DNA of 64,000 bases, from assembly GCF_945859705.1 (NCBI RefSeq), contig NC_079136.1:110318028-110382027 (forward strand), read 5' to 3'. Position 1 is the first letter of the stretch. The number at the start of each line of letters is the position of its first letter. The translations under genes and the position numbers were made by a program. The notes beneath the pieces are model-generated. The model was not told the DNA's origin. It made no database searches and saw only the letters and a list, made by a program, of their open reading frames with translations. Of the stretch, positions 31,253 to 43,869 are shown one piece after another. The DNA comes from Episyrphus balteatus. Taxonomy: Eukaryota > Arthropoda > Insecta > Diptera > Syrphidae.

Positions 31253-34200
31253 CTATAAAATAAAAGAGAGAATAAAATAAAATTATAAAGCGAGGTGAAA
31301 TTATATTTTTTTTCTTTTGATTTGTAAATTCTTATTCGAGAGTAGTGTTGGAAATACTGGCGAGTGCCCATTACTTTCTTTTAACGCGTCATTCATTGAA
31401 AATAAAATGAAGCAAAAGCAATGAACTTCTCTAAAGAACCGCATGGTTACTTATTAATCTCTTGACAGGTTGGTTAATTAAAATGCGGAAGATGTTGTAG
31501 AAATGAGGAGAAATATATTTATTTGGCCTAGATTTACTATGATCTTTGGCTTTTGCAATTTAATTTATATTTATTTTTTGTTTACATGAACAATGTACAA
31601 TTTTATTTTAATCGCGAGTGTTTTTTTTTTTTCTTCAATTTACCTACTGATTGCTAGATATTATACAAACTTTTTGAAACCCAATTGTTTTACCTCCATG
31701 ATTTTTACCTATTAACCTTTTAACTTTTGCCTTTAGCTTTACCTTTAGGTATCATTTAACTTTTATTGAATTCATAATACAAAAATTAGGAATGTTAATC
31801 AAAACAATTGATTTTGTAAGCCATAATATTTTCAGATATAGTGTCTAGTAATTTTTTTACAAACTAATCATTTTACTTGTGGCATTCATTCAAAATGCTC
31901 GTACATACCTATCTAATTTTATTTTTCTTTGACTAACTTGCTTACGCGCATTAAGAGAATTCTTTCTCTTTTGGTAATAATCGTTAAAATTACATTCACT
32001 ACACACAACGGAATAAATTATTGTTCACTTCTACAGCAACACTTTGGTATACAAATTACCGTGTCATGGAAACAAAAGTCTATCTAAGCAATTTATCATT
32101 CTTTTTTATCTGCCATCTGGCTAATGTATATTCCAACTTATCTGCACTAAGTATGGTTGTATCCCCATTTTATCCTATCATAACCCTTTTTTAGACCATT
32201 CTCAATTCAACACTGACCACGCATTGCACCCAGTGCCGGAGTAATAGAGAATAACAATGAAAAGATACTATTAAGTAGGAACAATTTCTTTTAACAATAA
32301 AATTATGAGTTCCGTTTTCAAAATTAGGAAAAATATCCAAAAATAGTATAAAAAGCTTTTTTTCAAAATTTAACTTTTTGTGAAAACTTTTAATTTTTCC
32401 TTGGGTTATCTTAAATTTAAACGATATTTATCAATAAAATGTTCAAATAAACTCAAAAGAATTTGATTTTGCAGATATGATTTTATAGGCGATGTTAAAG
32501 AGGGTGAATGCTCTGAAGTTAGCGCATTTTTGAGTGTTTCCTTTCTTGGGGGTCGGGTATACAATATTGAGATTCCATTCTGCAGGTATGCTTTCCTCCA
32601 ACCATATTTGGCAGATTCAAAATTATTCATAATCGCCATTGTAGTGATTGCAGAACTGATTTCTCCAAACTCTGCATTCATTACAAGAGCCCAATTGATT
32701 AAAAGCCTTAATCCACCACTGACCGCAGCATTTATATTTTCTGCCACTGTTTAATGCCATCTTCTTTGGTTGGATGAAGATGTGTATGTATGTATGTAGG
32801 TATGTAGCAAAAAAAACATATTTCACTTGATAACCAACGAGGTTAATGTCACACAACTAAACTTTGGTTCCATTTATGCCTTGTGCATGTGCATCGTTCC
32901 ATGAGGATTTTCAAATTGCCTACTTTTGTGTGTAATTTCACATAAATTATAATTACAAACAATTTTCATTGCAAACGAATAGAATGCTTTGAAGATGTAA
33001 TTAAAACAATATACGACGAGAATAACTGATATTTAAACAGATTGTGGAAAAATATTTTTTTTTTTCAATGTTTTATAACCATACATGTGCGTCCATTGTC
33101 CATGATAAATAAAGCTGATAAACGTAAATATGATTAATTTGAATTGTTTTCTCGCAATTAATTTTATATAATTTTTTATATGCAACCGGAAATAATATGC
33201 TTAGGATTGCGATTTAAATGTGTTAATATGAGATTGTGTTAGTTGAATGTAAAAAAGTTGATGATTAGCTGAGGTTTTCAAATGATAAGCAAACAAGATA
33301 GGTTTTATTTTATTTTTGTTTGTAATTATATGATTTTAAATAGGGCTTTTCTTTTTTCAGAACACTTTTAACAGTTTTGGTTTGCGAGATCAATCTTGGT
33401 ATAGGGAGGCTGCCCAAGTTTCTTCAAAATATGCTGCTTGGATAATGAGGGTTTTTATCAATAAACCTAAAATTCATACACCTTTCCACAGTGAGAAAAT
33501 TAAAATATTGACCTGGGATACTTATCTTTTATCAAACAACATGAAGACATAATAGTAAATCACAACATGTGAACAAAACTTATTTTCGGATCATCGCATT
33601 TTGTCAATAAATAAATGATGCAATCACCTTGAAACCACACACGATTTAATATGACGCAATGCAACACTATGGCATGGCAAAAAGAAAAAGGAGGTGCTAC
33701 CATAAAACAAGTTGGTAAATTTGTAGCACCATCTGTTGATGAGCAATTCAATTCCAATTTACACAAAATGCACATCACTTTAAAGAAGAACATGTGATTT
33801 TCTTTTTTTTTAAGTCAGTTGAAACTGTATTTTTTTTTTATAAAATACACTTAAAAGGCACATTAATGGTTTTCTTTGAATTCTTAATTATATTAGAAAT
33901 ATATTTTGTTTTTAATTATAATATAATGCTGTGCATAAATTATTACTTGAAAACCGTAAATTGAAAGATTGATTTACTTCGAGTTTAGTACTAAGCGGGC
34001 TTGTATTCTGCAAGGGGATTTTCGTATGTTTTTAAGGAAAAATATAATGGATTTTGTCTGTCTGCACGTGACATTCCTCTGTTTTTTTTTTTTTTTTTTT
34101 GATAAATATCTTATGAAACGGTATTCGTTTTCGGTCAAGATGAATGATGTTTTTGACAAATACAATGCATAGAAATTATACATCAAATGCACAGTGGTGC

Positions 34201-35990
34201 ATTTGGTGGTTTTTGACGACAAAAAGTCGACACAAAAGCCAATTATTATGGGAATACAAAAAATTTAACATCTTTTTTACATCCATTTAGCAAAATTTCT
34301 ATCTTATATATACATGCTTCTGAGAAAGAAAATTCATTTTGAAGCCACCTTATACTTCCTTGCACCAAATTTCAGGATTTTTTGGTTTATTTACTTTTTT
34401 TTAATCCTTACATTGTATAAATAAGTTTTTTTTATAAAATAAAATGTGTTCAAATATGTTTGTGTTGAGATTAATATTTTATCTTTTAATTGACCTATGC
34501 TGCAATTAAGCGGTTTTCGCTTAATTGAACAACCGAATAATTGACCTAAAAATTTGACAAAATGGGCAATGCTAATAAGCGGGGAATACTGTAAATAAGT
34601 AAATAAGCTTTGCATAATTTCTTCATTAATTTTTGGAACGTAAAATGAAAAGCATAGTGATCATAATTTAATAGACAAAAAAAAGTAAATTTTTATAAAT
34701 TTTTTTAAACCTCTGGGTCACAAGGCGAATGCTTTACTAACGTGCTATCTCACTGTTGGAAATTAGGGTGATAAAATGCAACAAAAGCAAAAGTTCAACA
34801 AAATTTTTAAATTTTCTTACGTTGTTTCAACTTAAATTTAAATATGTTTTATGTAGGTAAGTTTTTTCAACATTAAATCAACGTTGACCATTTTTATTTT
34901 ACGTTGCAGTTTTTCCCTCAGTGTATAAGAAGCTGAATTTTCTTATCACACAAAGCGAGAAAAATCCCAAAAGTCACGTTCAGCAATACAAAGAAGGAAA
35001 AACAACATACGTTTTATATAGCTATTAGAATGTTGTGTCCAAAGTTCGGAATCGGAACTACATATTTTTTTAACTCTATACTTCTCTACGAAGACCATAA
35101 ATGCCTTGCCCTAACTCCATCATCATGCAATCACGTAGCAAATGTGTCATGAGTGTGTCCTTAGTGGTCATGAATGACCATAAAACTATCATAGTTCGCA
35201 GTTTTATCATAAATTTAGCACCATTTCATCTGCAACCACAATCGAAAAGAGCGAGAGTTTAAACTTTTAAGTGCGTGTCTTGCAATTTGCAGTTTGCAAA
35301 TGTCATTCGTCTGTCCTCGTTTTTATGTTTCGAATTATGTATATGGGATGTCCCACGCATTATGAAAGCACATTTCAAGCTTTAAACCAGAACCAGATAG
35401 ATGTATGGGTAGTAAAAGTGCAGCCAAAACAAAAATTACATAGCTATTATATACGTATGTATGTATGCATGTATGTACGATATATCGCACTGCATGCAAT
35501 TTTTTGTCTGAACATATCCATGCGCATTATACTGACGAAATTGGGACTCACTGGTTTGGGACTTGGACTGGGACACAAACTAAAAGTGTCTGAATTTGTG
35601 TGACCCACTTGGCTAAAAAAAAGCCATCAAGAATATTATATTGCCTCAGGGGAATCCCCAGTTTTGTTTTTACATCCCCAAACCAGGCATTACCATTATC
35701 TTTAATGTTGTTTTATTAGAAGTACAACCTATAAGATGCTTATTTATTTATGTCTGCATTAGTTTGCTGAAAAGGGATATTAGTTTTTTTTTATTTTATT
35801 TGTAATATAATGGAGAATGGAGTAAAGACAAAAGGAGAAGAAAGTATTTAGAAAACGCAATATGACTGGTTTACGGAGCCAAATACTTTCGATTAAATCA
35901 AGTTGAATGAACTTCTGTTAAACGATTGAGTAATTTTTTTTTTCTAATTGAAATTTGTTTTAATCTTAAAAAACATTTTTTTGTGTTTTT
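31253..35990. other. AT-rich stretch upstream of the visible sulfotransferase exons
   Basis: No upstream exon could be identified. Short GTAT microsatellites lie at 32784-32806 and 35455-35477. A minus-strand frame of 113 codons (32406-32747) has protein-like composition but no recognised domain. Its start overlaps CAGTGGTGGATTAAGG-like text that can be a transposon end, so it is not called a gene. Confidence 0.35.
34497..34595. mobile_element. Possible fragment of a pogo-like element
   Basis: CAATTAAGCGGTTTTCGCTTAATTG is a 25-bp palindrome-like block near 34502, followed by TTGACCTAAAAATTTGAC and ending TAAGCGGGGAATACTGTA. The AAGCGG/TACTGTA words recall the 41875-42366 element, but only one end is visible. 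Confidence 0.3.
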
Positions 35991-35991
35991 T

Positions 35992-36132
35992 ATGGCGTTT
36001 TCGATTGGCAGTCCGGAAGCGTCCGGAATCATTCTGAAAGCGTTTTATTCGTACAAAACTGACAGTTTTGTGTGAATAAAATTTTTTCAGAATGATTCCG
36101 GACGCTTCCGGACTGCCAATCGAAAACGCCAT
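35992..36132. mobile_element. Palindromic MITE, ATGGCGTTTTCGATTGGC family
   Basis: Perfect arms of about 50 bp (ATGGCGTTTTCGATTGGCAG inward through TCCGGAAGCGTCCGG) surround a short centre. It is 141 bp. A half-related terminus (CCAATCGAAAACGACAT) is at 3720-3736. Confidence 0.85.
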
Positions 36133-36334
36133 TAAATTACGACTGTAAATAAACGATGACAACTTTTTTGACAAGGATAAAGATATTTATTATTTTTGAT
36201 ACAAAAACATTTTAGTAAAAAAATAATTTAATTGACCTATAGGAAATGGTTCGATCAAAAAGCGTCGAGCGCTTTGTTAAAACTTTTTTAGTCTTATCAT
36301 GATTAGGTTCAATTCGATTTTGGTTGTATTAGCT

Positions 36335-36560
36335 CCCAAAGCCCGCGCCTCCCCAGCATTCGGACCACTAAGATATTGTGTAGTTATCAGAACTACATAT
36401 AGTATGTACAAAGTTTCATTTCGATACGATAATTGGAAGTAGGCTAAAATTGATTTGGGGTGTTTGGACCCCCCAATGCCCCTCCCCAGGGTCCGGACCA
36501 ATAAAATATTGTGTAGTCATCAGAGCAACATATATGTACAAAGTTTGATCAAATCAGAAA
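36335..36560. repeat. Imperfect tandem repeat, period about 130 bp
   Basis: CCTCCCCAGCATTCGGACCA followed by ATATTGTGTAGTTATCAGA and ATGTACAAAGTTTCAT recurs about 130 bp later as CCTCCCCAGGGTCCGGACCA, ATATTGTGTAGTCATCAGA and ATGTACAAAGTTTGAT. Confidence 0.65.
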
Positions 36561-36810
36561 CTAAAATAATCATTTTTACCAAAAAAGAAAACTGACTTCC
36601 ATGAATCAAAACTGGGTTTTATGGTTTTTCTAATAGTATCCAGAACTGATCGAAATTGAAATGGGACTTCACTGCAGCCACCTTTTCAATGCAAAAAGAA
36701 TTATCATAATTCGTTCACTCAGTCCAAAGTTATGAGGTAACAAACATAAAAAAATAAAAAAAACAGACGAATTGAATACCTCCTCCTTTTTGGAAGACAG
36801 TAAAAAATTA

Positions 36811-37185
36811 TTAACGGCCATATTATTCACTATTTTGAAAATACATCTGGAAGTAAGGAAATTTAAGTGTCAAAAATAATTCCAAATTCATAATATTCAC
36901 TACTTAAATACAATTTTTTAAATCTAATTTCGTTAAATCCAAATAAATTGAAACTGCTCTCTAGGTCTTTTTAACTTTATAAATCCAGGTGTAAAATTCA
37001 TTTTCACAGTGTTCAGTTGTTTTATCAAGTATTTTGAAAAAGAATAAAAAAAATGCAAATTATACTTAATTTATTTTATAATCACTTTTTTTTGGGTGAA
37101 TAAAAGTTAAATTCTTGGATTTATTAAATTCAGACTGAAGTGATTGGATTTAAATTTCACTTTTCCAAACGAAATCCAGAATAAT
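36811..37185. mobile_element. TIR repeat, ATATTATTCACT family, copy 2
   Basis: It shares CGGCCATATTATTCACT, AACTTTATAAATCCAGGTGT and GTTCAGTTGTTTTATCAAG in order with 8511-8833. An extra ~70-bp segment near the left includes another ATATTCACTACT. The right end is degenerate. Confidence 0.65.
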
Positions 37186-37750
37186 AAAGTCGTAAGCCTT
37201 TACGCTTGGATAAAAATACAGTTCGACCGACAGTAATGGAAAAGAAGAAGAAAGCGTGCCAACTAAAGGGGTCTGATGAACGGTTAGGTGCTATTGAAAC
37301 ATCTTTGTCATCAAATCAGCCAGCTACCATTTAATTTTACATAATGTTCTTAAAACTTAATTCATGAGAAATATTTTTTGATATTTTTTTAACAAAAAAT
37401 TTCAAATCCCCTACAAATCCTCTCGTTTCATGCATCAATGTGATGTAACTTCAAATTGAATTCTGTGGTTTTCATTAAAATTGTCTTCAAGGTTTCAAAC
37501 ACATCAATCTAAACTATTGGGTCAGATTAGTTCTCTCTTTATCATAATAATAAGAACGCAAATTGTTCACCCAATGCATTGTCAAAAGTAACCACAAAGC
37601 CCAAACAATTATTGAGTTCCGATAACGTTCAAAGTTCCAGTTGCGGTTTTTGGGTTACAAGTTGTTATTAAAAGACAGATTTATTTTATAGTCCAAGGGG
37701 TCAGGTTAATTTTTACATTACAAAAAAAGTATAAACACATTCGATTTTCA

Positions 37751-38160
37751 ATGCGTGTCTCTAAAGTTCAGCAGATTCTCTTCTTCTCTTTTTTCAAAAA
37801 AATGCGTGCTTATGGAGTCGATAAGTCTCTTCTTCGTTGGTTTAGAAACTACCTTTCGAACCGTTCAATACAAGTCGTATTTAATGGATTCAAGACTGAA
37901 ACCCACAAAATAAATGTTAGTGTGCCACAGACTCCGTTCTGTCTCCGACTCTGTTTCTCATTTTTATAAATCTGAAGTCTGAAACGTCTTATCCACTCAA
38001 CTGTTTTGCTGATGATAGTTTTTCTTATTTGTTTCCTGATTTTCGCCCATATTCTTCGGATGTTAACCTTGAACAGCTAAATATGATAAGCTCATTAAAC
38101 TCTGATCCGATGGGGAATAATAAATCGCGTAGAATTTAAAGAATTTTTGTAAAGCAATCA
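37751..38160 (+). pseudogene. Non-LTR retrotransposon reverse-transcriptase remnant (Jockey-like)
   Basis: Conserved RT words appear in order: AYGVDKSLLRWFRNYLSNRS, then IQVVFNGF and INVSVPQ. After a frame change SPTLF-like and LIFINLKS follow, then the catalytic-box word CFADDSFSY at about 38000-38026. The FADD box is present, but frameshifts and stops destroy the frame, and both ends of the element are missing. Clade assignment beyond a Jockey-like non-LTR is not attempted. Confidence 0.8.
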
Positions 38161-40077
38161 GAACTAGTATATGAGTAAGTAAGTACTACTCAGTCGGACA
38201 TTTTTTAGCTTTATTATTTTATACCATGTGTGGAAATAATTCTTAGTACAAGGTCAACCATAAAACACAAATCCATCTACTACAGGCACTGAGGCATGAT
38301 GCGGCTAAAAAAAGAGCTGCAGGAAACGAGGTAAACTGCATTTGAGGCATTAGCATACAATGTATCTGAACCATTCAGTGATGAGTGGTGTTTTCTGCTT
38401 GTTTCTCGTGGGAATTCCGGTTGTTCTTTTGTTTTATTTTTGCCCGTAAGTTATAAGATCTAATAAAAGTTAAATGAGTTAATAAAACAAACGTATGATT
38501 AAGTTTGAGGGTCTTCTTCTTTAACAGCTTCGGTGTCGAGTAAATGAGTCAGTGAGTTGAGTTTTTTGTATGCACTAAATGAGCTGACTACATAGGATTG
38601 GATTAATCTCTTTAGTGGTGTCAAGGTTTTGTTGATGCTTTCAATTGATCGATTGGTATTAAGTTGTTTATTATCTTATGATTGAGTGATTTGCTAAAAA
38701 TAAATACTAAAAAAATAATAATTGTATTTAGTAAATAATTGTCGATCTGATTTCGTATATTTGAATTAATTGCTTATGAGGGAAAAAAATGCTTTTACCT
38801 ATATCTATCTGATAAATGTGTAATAGTTTTACAAAACCTATCTGTATAAAACCATTAATAATTATATTGAACATCGAAATGAAGAATATCAGTTCGGAAT
38901 AAGTATGTGGTACTTGACTTGCCTAAGAAAACGAAATTACTGATTACCAACTCGAAAATCTGATTATTGTTTATTGAACTATTCTTGTGTGAAATTCATT
39001 TCCCAGATGCAGTTGTATAAACAGCGGAGATACAGACTTATGCTTAAAAAAAGTTGTAAATACTTTTCAAAACTAATTTAACATTTTTATATTTTCAAAG
39101 TACATGTTATAATGATGTCCAAAAACGTTTTTATTTTTTATCTCATGAAGTATAGGTGCAAAAAGTAAATACTAACGGTATTCTGTAGCTAGGAAAAAAT
39201 TTCTACAGAATATATTTTTTTTTTAATTTTGCTATACATTCGACTGCATTCGAAAAAAGAAAATCATGGACAAATTTTGAAAATAAATGATTTAATTGGA
39301 GAAGTAACACTTAAACTTCTATAAGTAAACAATAATTCCCACAAATTCAAAAGAAAAAAAATAAAACTCAAGCATTAAAAGCTAAAACGAAGAACGATAT
39401 TTGGAGTGCGTTGACAAATTGATCTCGTTTCCGTCTGTAAACAACAAAGTTAAGAAAAATTGCATCACTGACATTGTTGCCGTCGTCGTCATCATTGTCA
39501 ACATTTGAAGTATATTGTTGTGCATATACTACACGTATTTTTCCTACAGTACAGACGCACAAGTTACCTATTCTCTACTCCTGTTGTGAGTTTATCTTTT
39601 TTTAACAAAGGAAGTCCTAAAAATAAGTTTTCAAATCAAGGGAAGGACGAGATGGAAAAATCACTACCAGACGTAGTTCTTTTTGACGAGTGGGTATGGT
39701 GATATTTGTGTATGTGTATGTTTATATGAAGGGAAGTGAAAATAACACAACTTGAGGCAGTGAACACTACTTTCGTGTTTAGATATATAAGAATATCAAT
39801 CCATATGCAAACGTTTTGTACAGTACAGAGATGTGGTATAAAATTATTCAGTATACTATACAGTGACCCGTAGCCTTCAAATCCATACTCTTTGCATCCA
39901 GACCAGATTATCTGGTTAGGAGCGTACACCACCTCTGTAATATATGGATGAATGTAACTTGGTATAAATGTCCCATCTAAAAAAAAATGAGACTCTCTGA
40001 ATTGAGCCAACTAGAGAGGTATAAGTCTTCTCAAGATGGCATAACAAATCTTGTTTTTGTGTGATTTTGGTTCTATC
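38161..40077. other. AT-rich stretch, nothing supported
   Basis: Two overlapping short frames at 39368-40010 on the minus strand contain no recognised motif. No repeat ends are seen. Confidence 0.35.
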
Positions 40078-40083
40078 TTTTGA

Positions 40084-40405
40084 CAACGACCTCTTCAGCC
40101 CCTATCAGTGTGGTTTTAGACGAGGTAAATCCACCATCGAAAAAATCTTCACCCTCCGACAGATTTTAGAAAAAACTCAAGGATACCAAATCCATATCTT
40201 CACACCAATTTTTTTTCGATTTTAAAGTCGCCTTGGATAGCGTAAATAGAGACGAGTTAAATAAAGCCATATCACGTCTCGGCATCCCTGCACAACTCGT
40301 TGCTCCGTCAAATTCGGCCAAAACATCAACGAAGCTTTTGATGTCGAGAAAGGTTTATGATAAGGCAGCATCGTGCAATTGTGCGCAACTCAGAAATCAA
40401 CACTA
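40084..40405 (+). pseudogene. Second non-LTR reverse-transcriptase remnant
   Basis: The segment reads NDLFSPYQCGFRRGKSTIEK then IFTLRQILEKTQGY, followed after a +1 shift in a T run by FDFKVALDSVNRDELNKAIS and RLGIPAQLV. After a deletion come VKFGQNINEAFDVEKG and QGS. These are RT palm words of a non-LTR element clearly different from the one at 37.8 kb. Only about 110 residues survive and the catalytic FADD box is not reached. Confidence 0.8.
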
Positions 40406-41872
40406 GTGGCACAATTTTTCAACTGCGCATGAATTAATACAAAATCTTTTTGTTTTAAGCGTGTGTATTTTTTCTCTATGCTTTATCATTTTAGAATGAC
40501 GTGGAACAATGCAATGAAGATGGCATAAAATTGAATCTCACTATGTTTTTTTATGCTATTTTATCAACAAAAAAATGGTCAAAAAACTCAGCCTTTAAAG
40601 AACTATGTATGTAAATAAGTAACCTAAGTAATCCAAACATCTCTGAGAGTTTTGAATCAAAACAAAAATTATGACCCACAGCAGTGTACAATGTACATTA
40701 TATACATTATAATGACGACATAACACATTTCAAAAGCGTTGACAATCATCTTGCAAAGGCTTTGGTCTAGGTCTAGCTTGCTGATGCATTATCTGAATTC
40801 CAGTGTACCCCGTGTCGAGGGTGTGTTACGTTACATGAATAAGTTTTTGCATGCAGGACAAACATTTCACAATGCGTTTTCATTTGTATGCTTTGTTTGT
40901 CAGATTTAAGTATGAGTGGGAGTATATGTGTACAGCTTGTAGAGTTCTCCTACCCGGTTTTCTCTCATGTATAGCTGAACAAAGTTCTCCCCATGGAAAA
41001 GCAAACATTTTAGAATATTTGTAAATGTTTGTGTTGTACTTCTGACTCTGAGTTGTGTCATCTGTGCAGTACACTTTAATTAGAATAATTGCAGTTGGAG
41101 GAAAATTATTTAGAATTTCCTTTTACGAATTTTAATTAAAATATATAGAAATGGTAAGCAACAGGAACGGAGGCAGAGGAAGATGTAAAGCGTAGGAGGA
41201 GGCCTAAAAACATTTGGAGTAAAAGTCAAATTTATGTCGACGATGTTGGCAGGTAATGATACATTAGTTTACATATACTATACACGGCTAGCTCTATTTG
41301 TTTATTTGCATATGAATTCGTGTTGTGTACATGTTTGTCCTCGCAGACATAGTTTTGGGTTGCTGTGATTGATTAACATTTTACTTCTTGGAATGGATCC
41401 AACGTTGGGGCTTTGGAAGTGGCAATTAACAGACAATATGTTGCTCGTCATGTTTAACTTTTGTACAAGCTATAACTTTGATTAGTATTTATGTATAGGC
41501 AAGACATTATGATAAACACAAGTTGTATTACAAAAACTTAAAATTGAATAATTTTTCTTTTGTATTTGAGGTATCCATGAGAAATTGAGCCACGAAACAA
41601 TTTAGAAATATTTCTGTTTTGGAAGTGTAGGGGAGGACGGGGGGAAGTAAAGGCAAGGAGTAACTGTGAACAAAGCCAAAAAAAATATCAAAACGAATAG
41701 TTTTTAATACAATTTTATAGTAAAATTTTTTTTAAACATGTCTTGTGACATTTGGGACGATTTCAACGAAAAAAAAAAAAACAAAAATAGAAGACCATGA
41801 AACCATGAAACCATGGTAGCCTTTTTATTTTTTTTTTGTTTCGATCTGAGACATAAGCTTTTCTTCACAAAA
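40406..41872. other. AT-rich stretch, nothing supported
   Basis: No coding exon or element ends were recognised. A purine-rich patch lies at 41160-41220. Confidence 0.35.
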
Positions 41873-41874
41873 TA

Positions 41875-42366
41875 CAGTAAAACCCGGATAAGTGCCTCTC
41901 GCTTAAGTGCCTAACCCGCATAAGTTCCTTTGGTTTTTTAGAACCAAAATTTTAAGGATTTTTTCATATACAACTCATCTCTTAAGTACCTTTCGCTTAA
42001 CTACCTTCCCCGCTTAATTACCTGCTATTTCAAATACTTATAATTGAATTTACATGCAGAAATTTCTTTAAAGTACACATTTGAAACAAGTTTCAACAAT
42101 AAGAAAAACTTCGTTTGCTATAGCGCTTTAAAATTCAAAAAATTTACTAAAGGTAGAAACTAACAAGTTAGCTATATTAAACTTTCAAAGAAAATTTTCT
42201 TGTGAAGATTATTTTTTTAGTTATCAAACATGTTATTTTTTATTATTGAATAAATAATGAGATAAGTGCCTATGAGCAATTAAGCGGGTTCTTGTAAGTA
42301 CCTAACCCGCTTTAGTGCCTATCAAAATGGAGCATTTAAGGTGAGGTACTTATCCGGGTTTTACTG
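41875..42366. mobile_element. Tc1/mariner (pogo-like) MITE, 492 bp
   Basis: The termini CAGTAAAACCCGGATAAGT and inverse (CTTATCCGGGTTTTACTG) have TA at 41873-41874 and 42367-42368. The inner word AAGTGCCT/ACTTAAGCG repeats near both ends. CAGT..ACTG ends and TA duplication fit pogo-type Tc1/mariner elements. No transposase is present. Confidence 0.85.
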
Positions 42367-43718
42367 TATACCTAATTAAAGTATTTTATTGTATTAAATT
42401 TGAATGTGATGAAGTTATACGATATTCTTAGCACATTATTCAACGTTTAAAAAAAAAATAATTTTAGTTTGTAGGTCCCCTTGGGTCACTTTTGGACCGT
42501 AAGCAAGGGGCACAACATGTAGACGCGATGGAAGTTAACTTCTCACTCACAGAAATTCACATAGTAGGTAGGTTCACACCATAACAAATAAAACAGTTTT
42601 ACAATTATTATGAGAACTAAGATCACTAGTTAACACGTTGACTGCCATCTGACCCACCGGTGGTGGTTCAGGAAATTTTTTCTAAGGAGGCCACATGGTC
42701 TAAAAATGTTCTAAAATTTATAATTTTTTCTGCAAATTTAAAATTAATTTTGAAAAGTTTAAGAGTTATGGACAGAATTTCATTGCCACGGTATTGTTAA
42801 AACAAATCAGTTGTTAGTTTTTGAATAATGGCTATAATATATTTTTTTTCCAAAATCATTTTTACGGAAACTAACATAGAAATGTTTTTTTTTTTATTTC
42901 ATCATTTCTCCCAGAAGATTTGTTCAATTGCATATTATATAGTTTGAATACAAATTAAAAATAGAATTTTGAAAAAATATATTTTTTTTAATACAATTTT
43001 GGTTAAAAGCATTCATTGAATTACTACGTAATGGCATAACTTTACAAAATTTTTGATTTTCAGCACATTTTGAGTTTTTATTCAAACATAATTTTTACTA
43101 CATAAAATAAAAAAAAGCATTACAATTGGACCAAATATATTATTTTTTATGCATATCAGTTCAGTGCAACATGTGATGATAATGTTGGATTGTAACTGGA
43201 TTATAGTTATCGTATTTGCTTACAACAATGCTCTTCCCAAATGCAAATAGGTACAGCCATTGATCAAAAATTAATACTGCAAAATGGTTTGATCTATCCA
43301 CAGTCCACATGTTATGTCGTTGAAGTAAAAGTAAATTTGTATTAGTTTCTACCAAGCAAGATGATATTTAAGCACAATAAATTGGTGTTCGTTTTATGGT
43401 GTTCATTTTCCAAAGTAATACCATTAAAATAGAACTTGCGGAAGTCTATAAAAATTCTTCCAATGGTATAAGTTCAAAAGTGACTTGCTTCGTTTGCAAT
43501 TGTTTGCAATTTTTGTTCTTGGTTTTCTGCAATGAGAGTTATAGAATAGAAAAATTCATTTCTAATCCGATTAAGGGAAAACTGCACGCTAATTTTTTTC
43601 TTGATATCCTTCCATACTGAAAAGAAGAAGCCTTATAGAAAGTCTTCAGCATAATGTTTAACTTTATATATAAGTACCCATTAAGAAATGACATATCAAT
43701 TCAGTTGTTGTTGGATAT
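42367..43718. other. AT-rich stretch, nothing supported
   Basis: Short open frames on both strands lack coding signals, and no repeat ends are visible. Confidence 0.35.
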
Positions 43719-43726
43719 ATTCCTGG

Positions 43727-43869
43727 CAGTGGCGTAGCTAGCATGGGTGGTACTCTGACTTGTTCGTAAAGTAAAATTAATCTCATAAAAAGGCATATTA
43801 TTTACATGACGGTCAATTTTATATTGATTGGGGGCGGTCCGCCCCCCTCGTCCCTTTGCTACGCCACTG
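43727..43869. mobile_element. hAT-like MITE, 143 bp
   Basis: CAGTGGCGTAGCTAGC at the left and GCTACGCCACTG at the right form short TIRs. The flanking octamers ATTCCTGG (43719-43726) and GTTCCCGG (43870-43877) match at 6 of 8 positions, consistent with an old 8-bp duplication. CAGTGGCG-type ends plus 8-bp TSD point to hAT. Confidence 0.75.

Noticed and set aside
32406..32856. Two overlapping minus-strand frames of 113 and 77 codons with somewhat protein-like text
   Set aside because: No recognised family and no splice fit to the sulfotransferase exon at 31252. The beginning resembles a transposon terminus (CAGTGGTGGATTAAGG).
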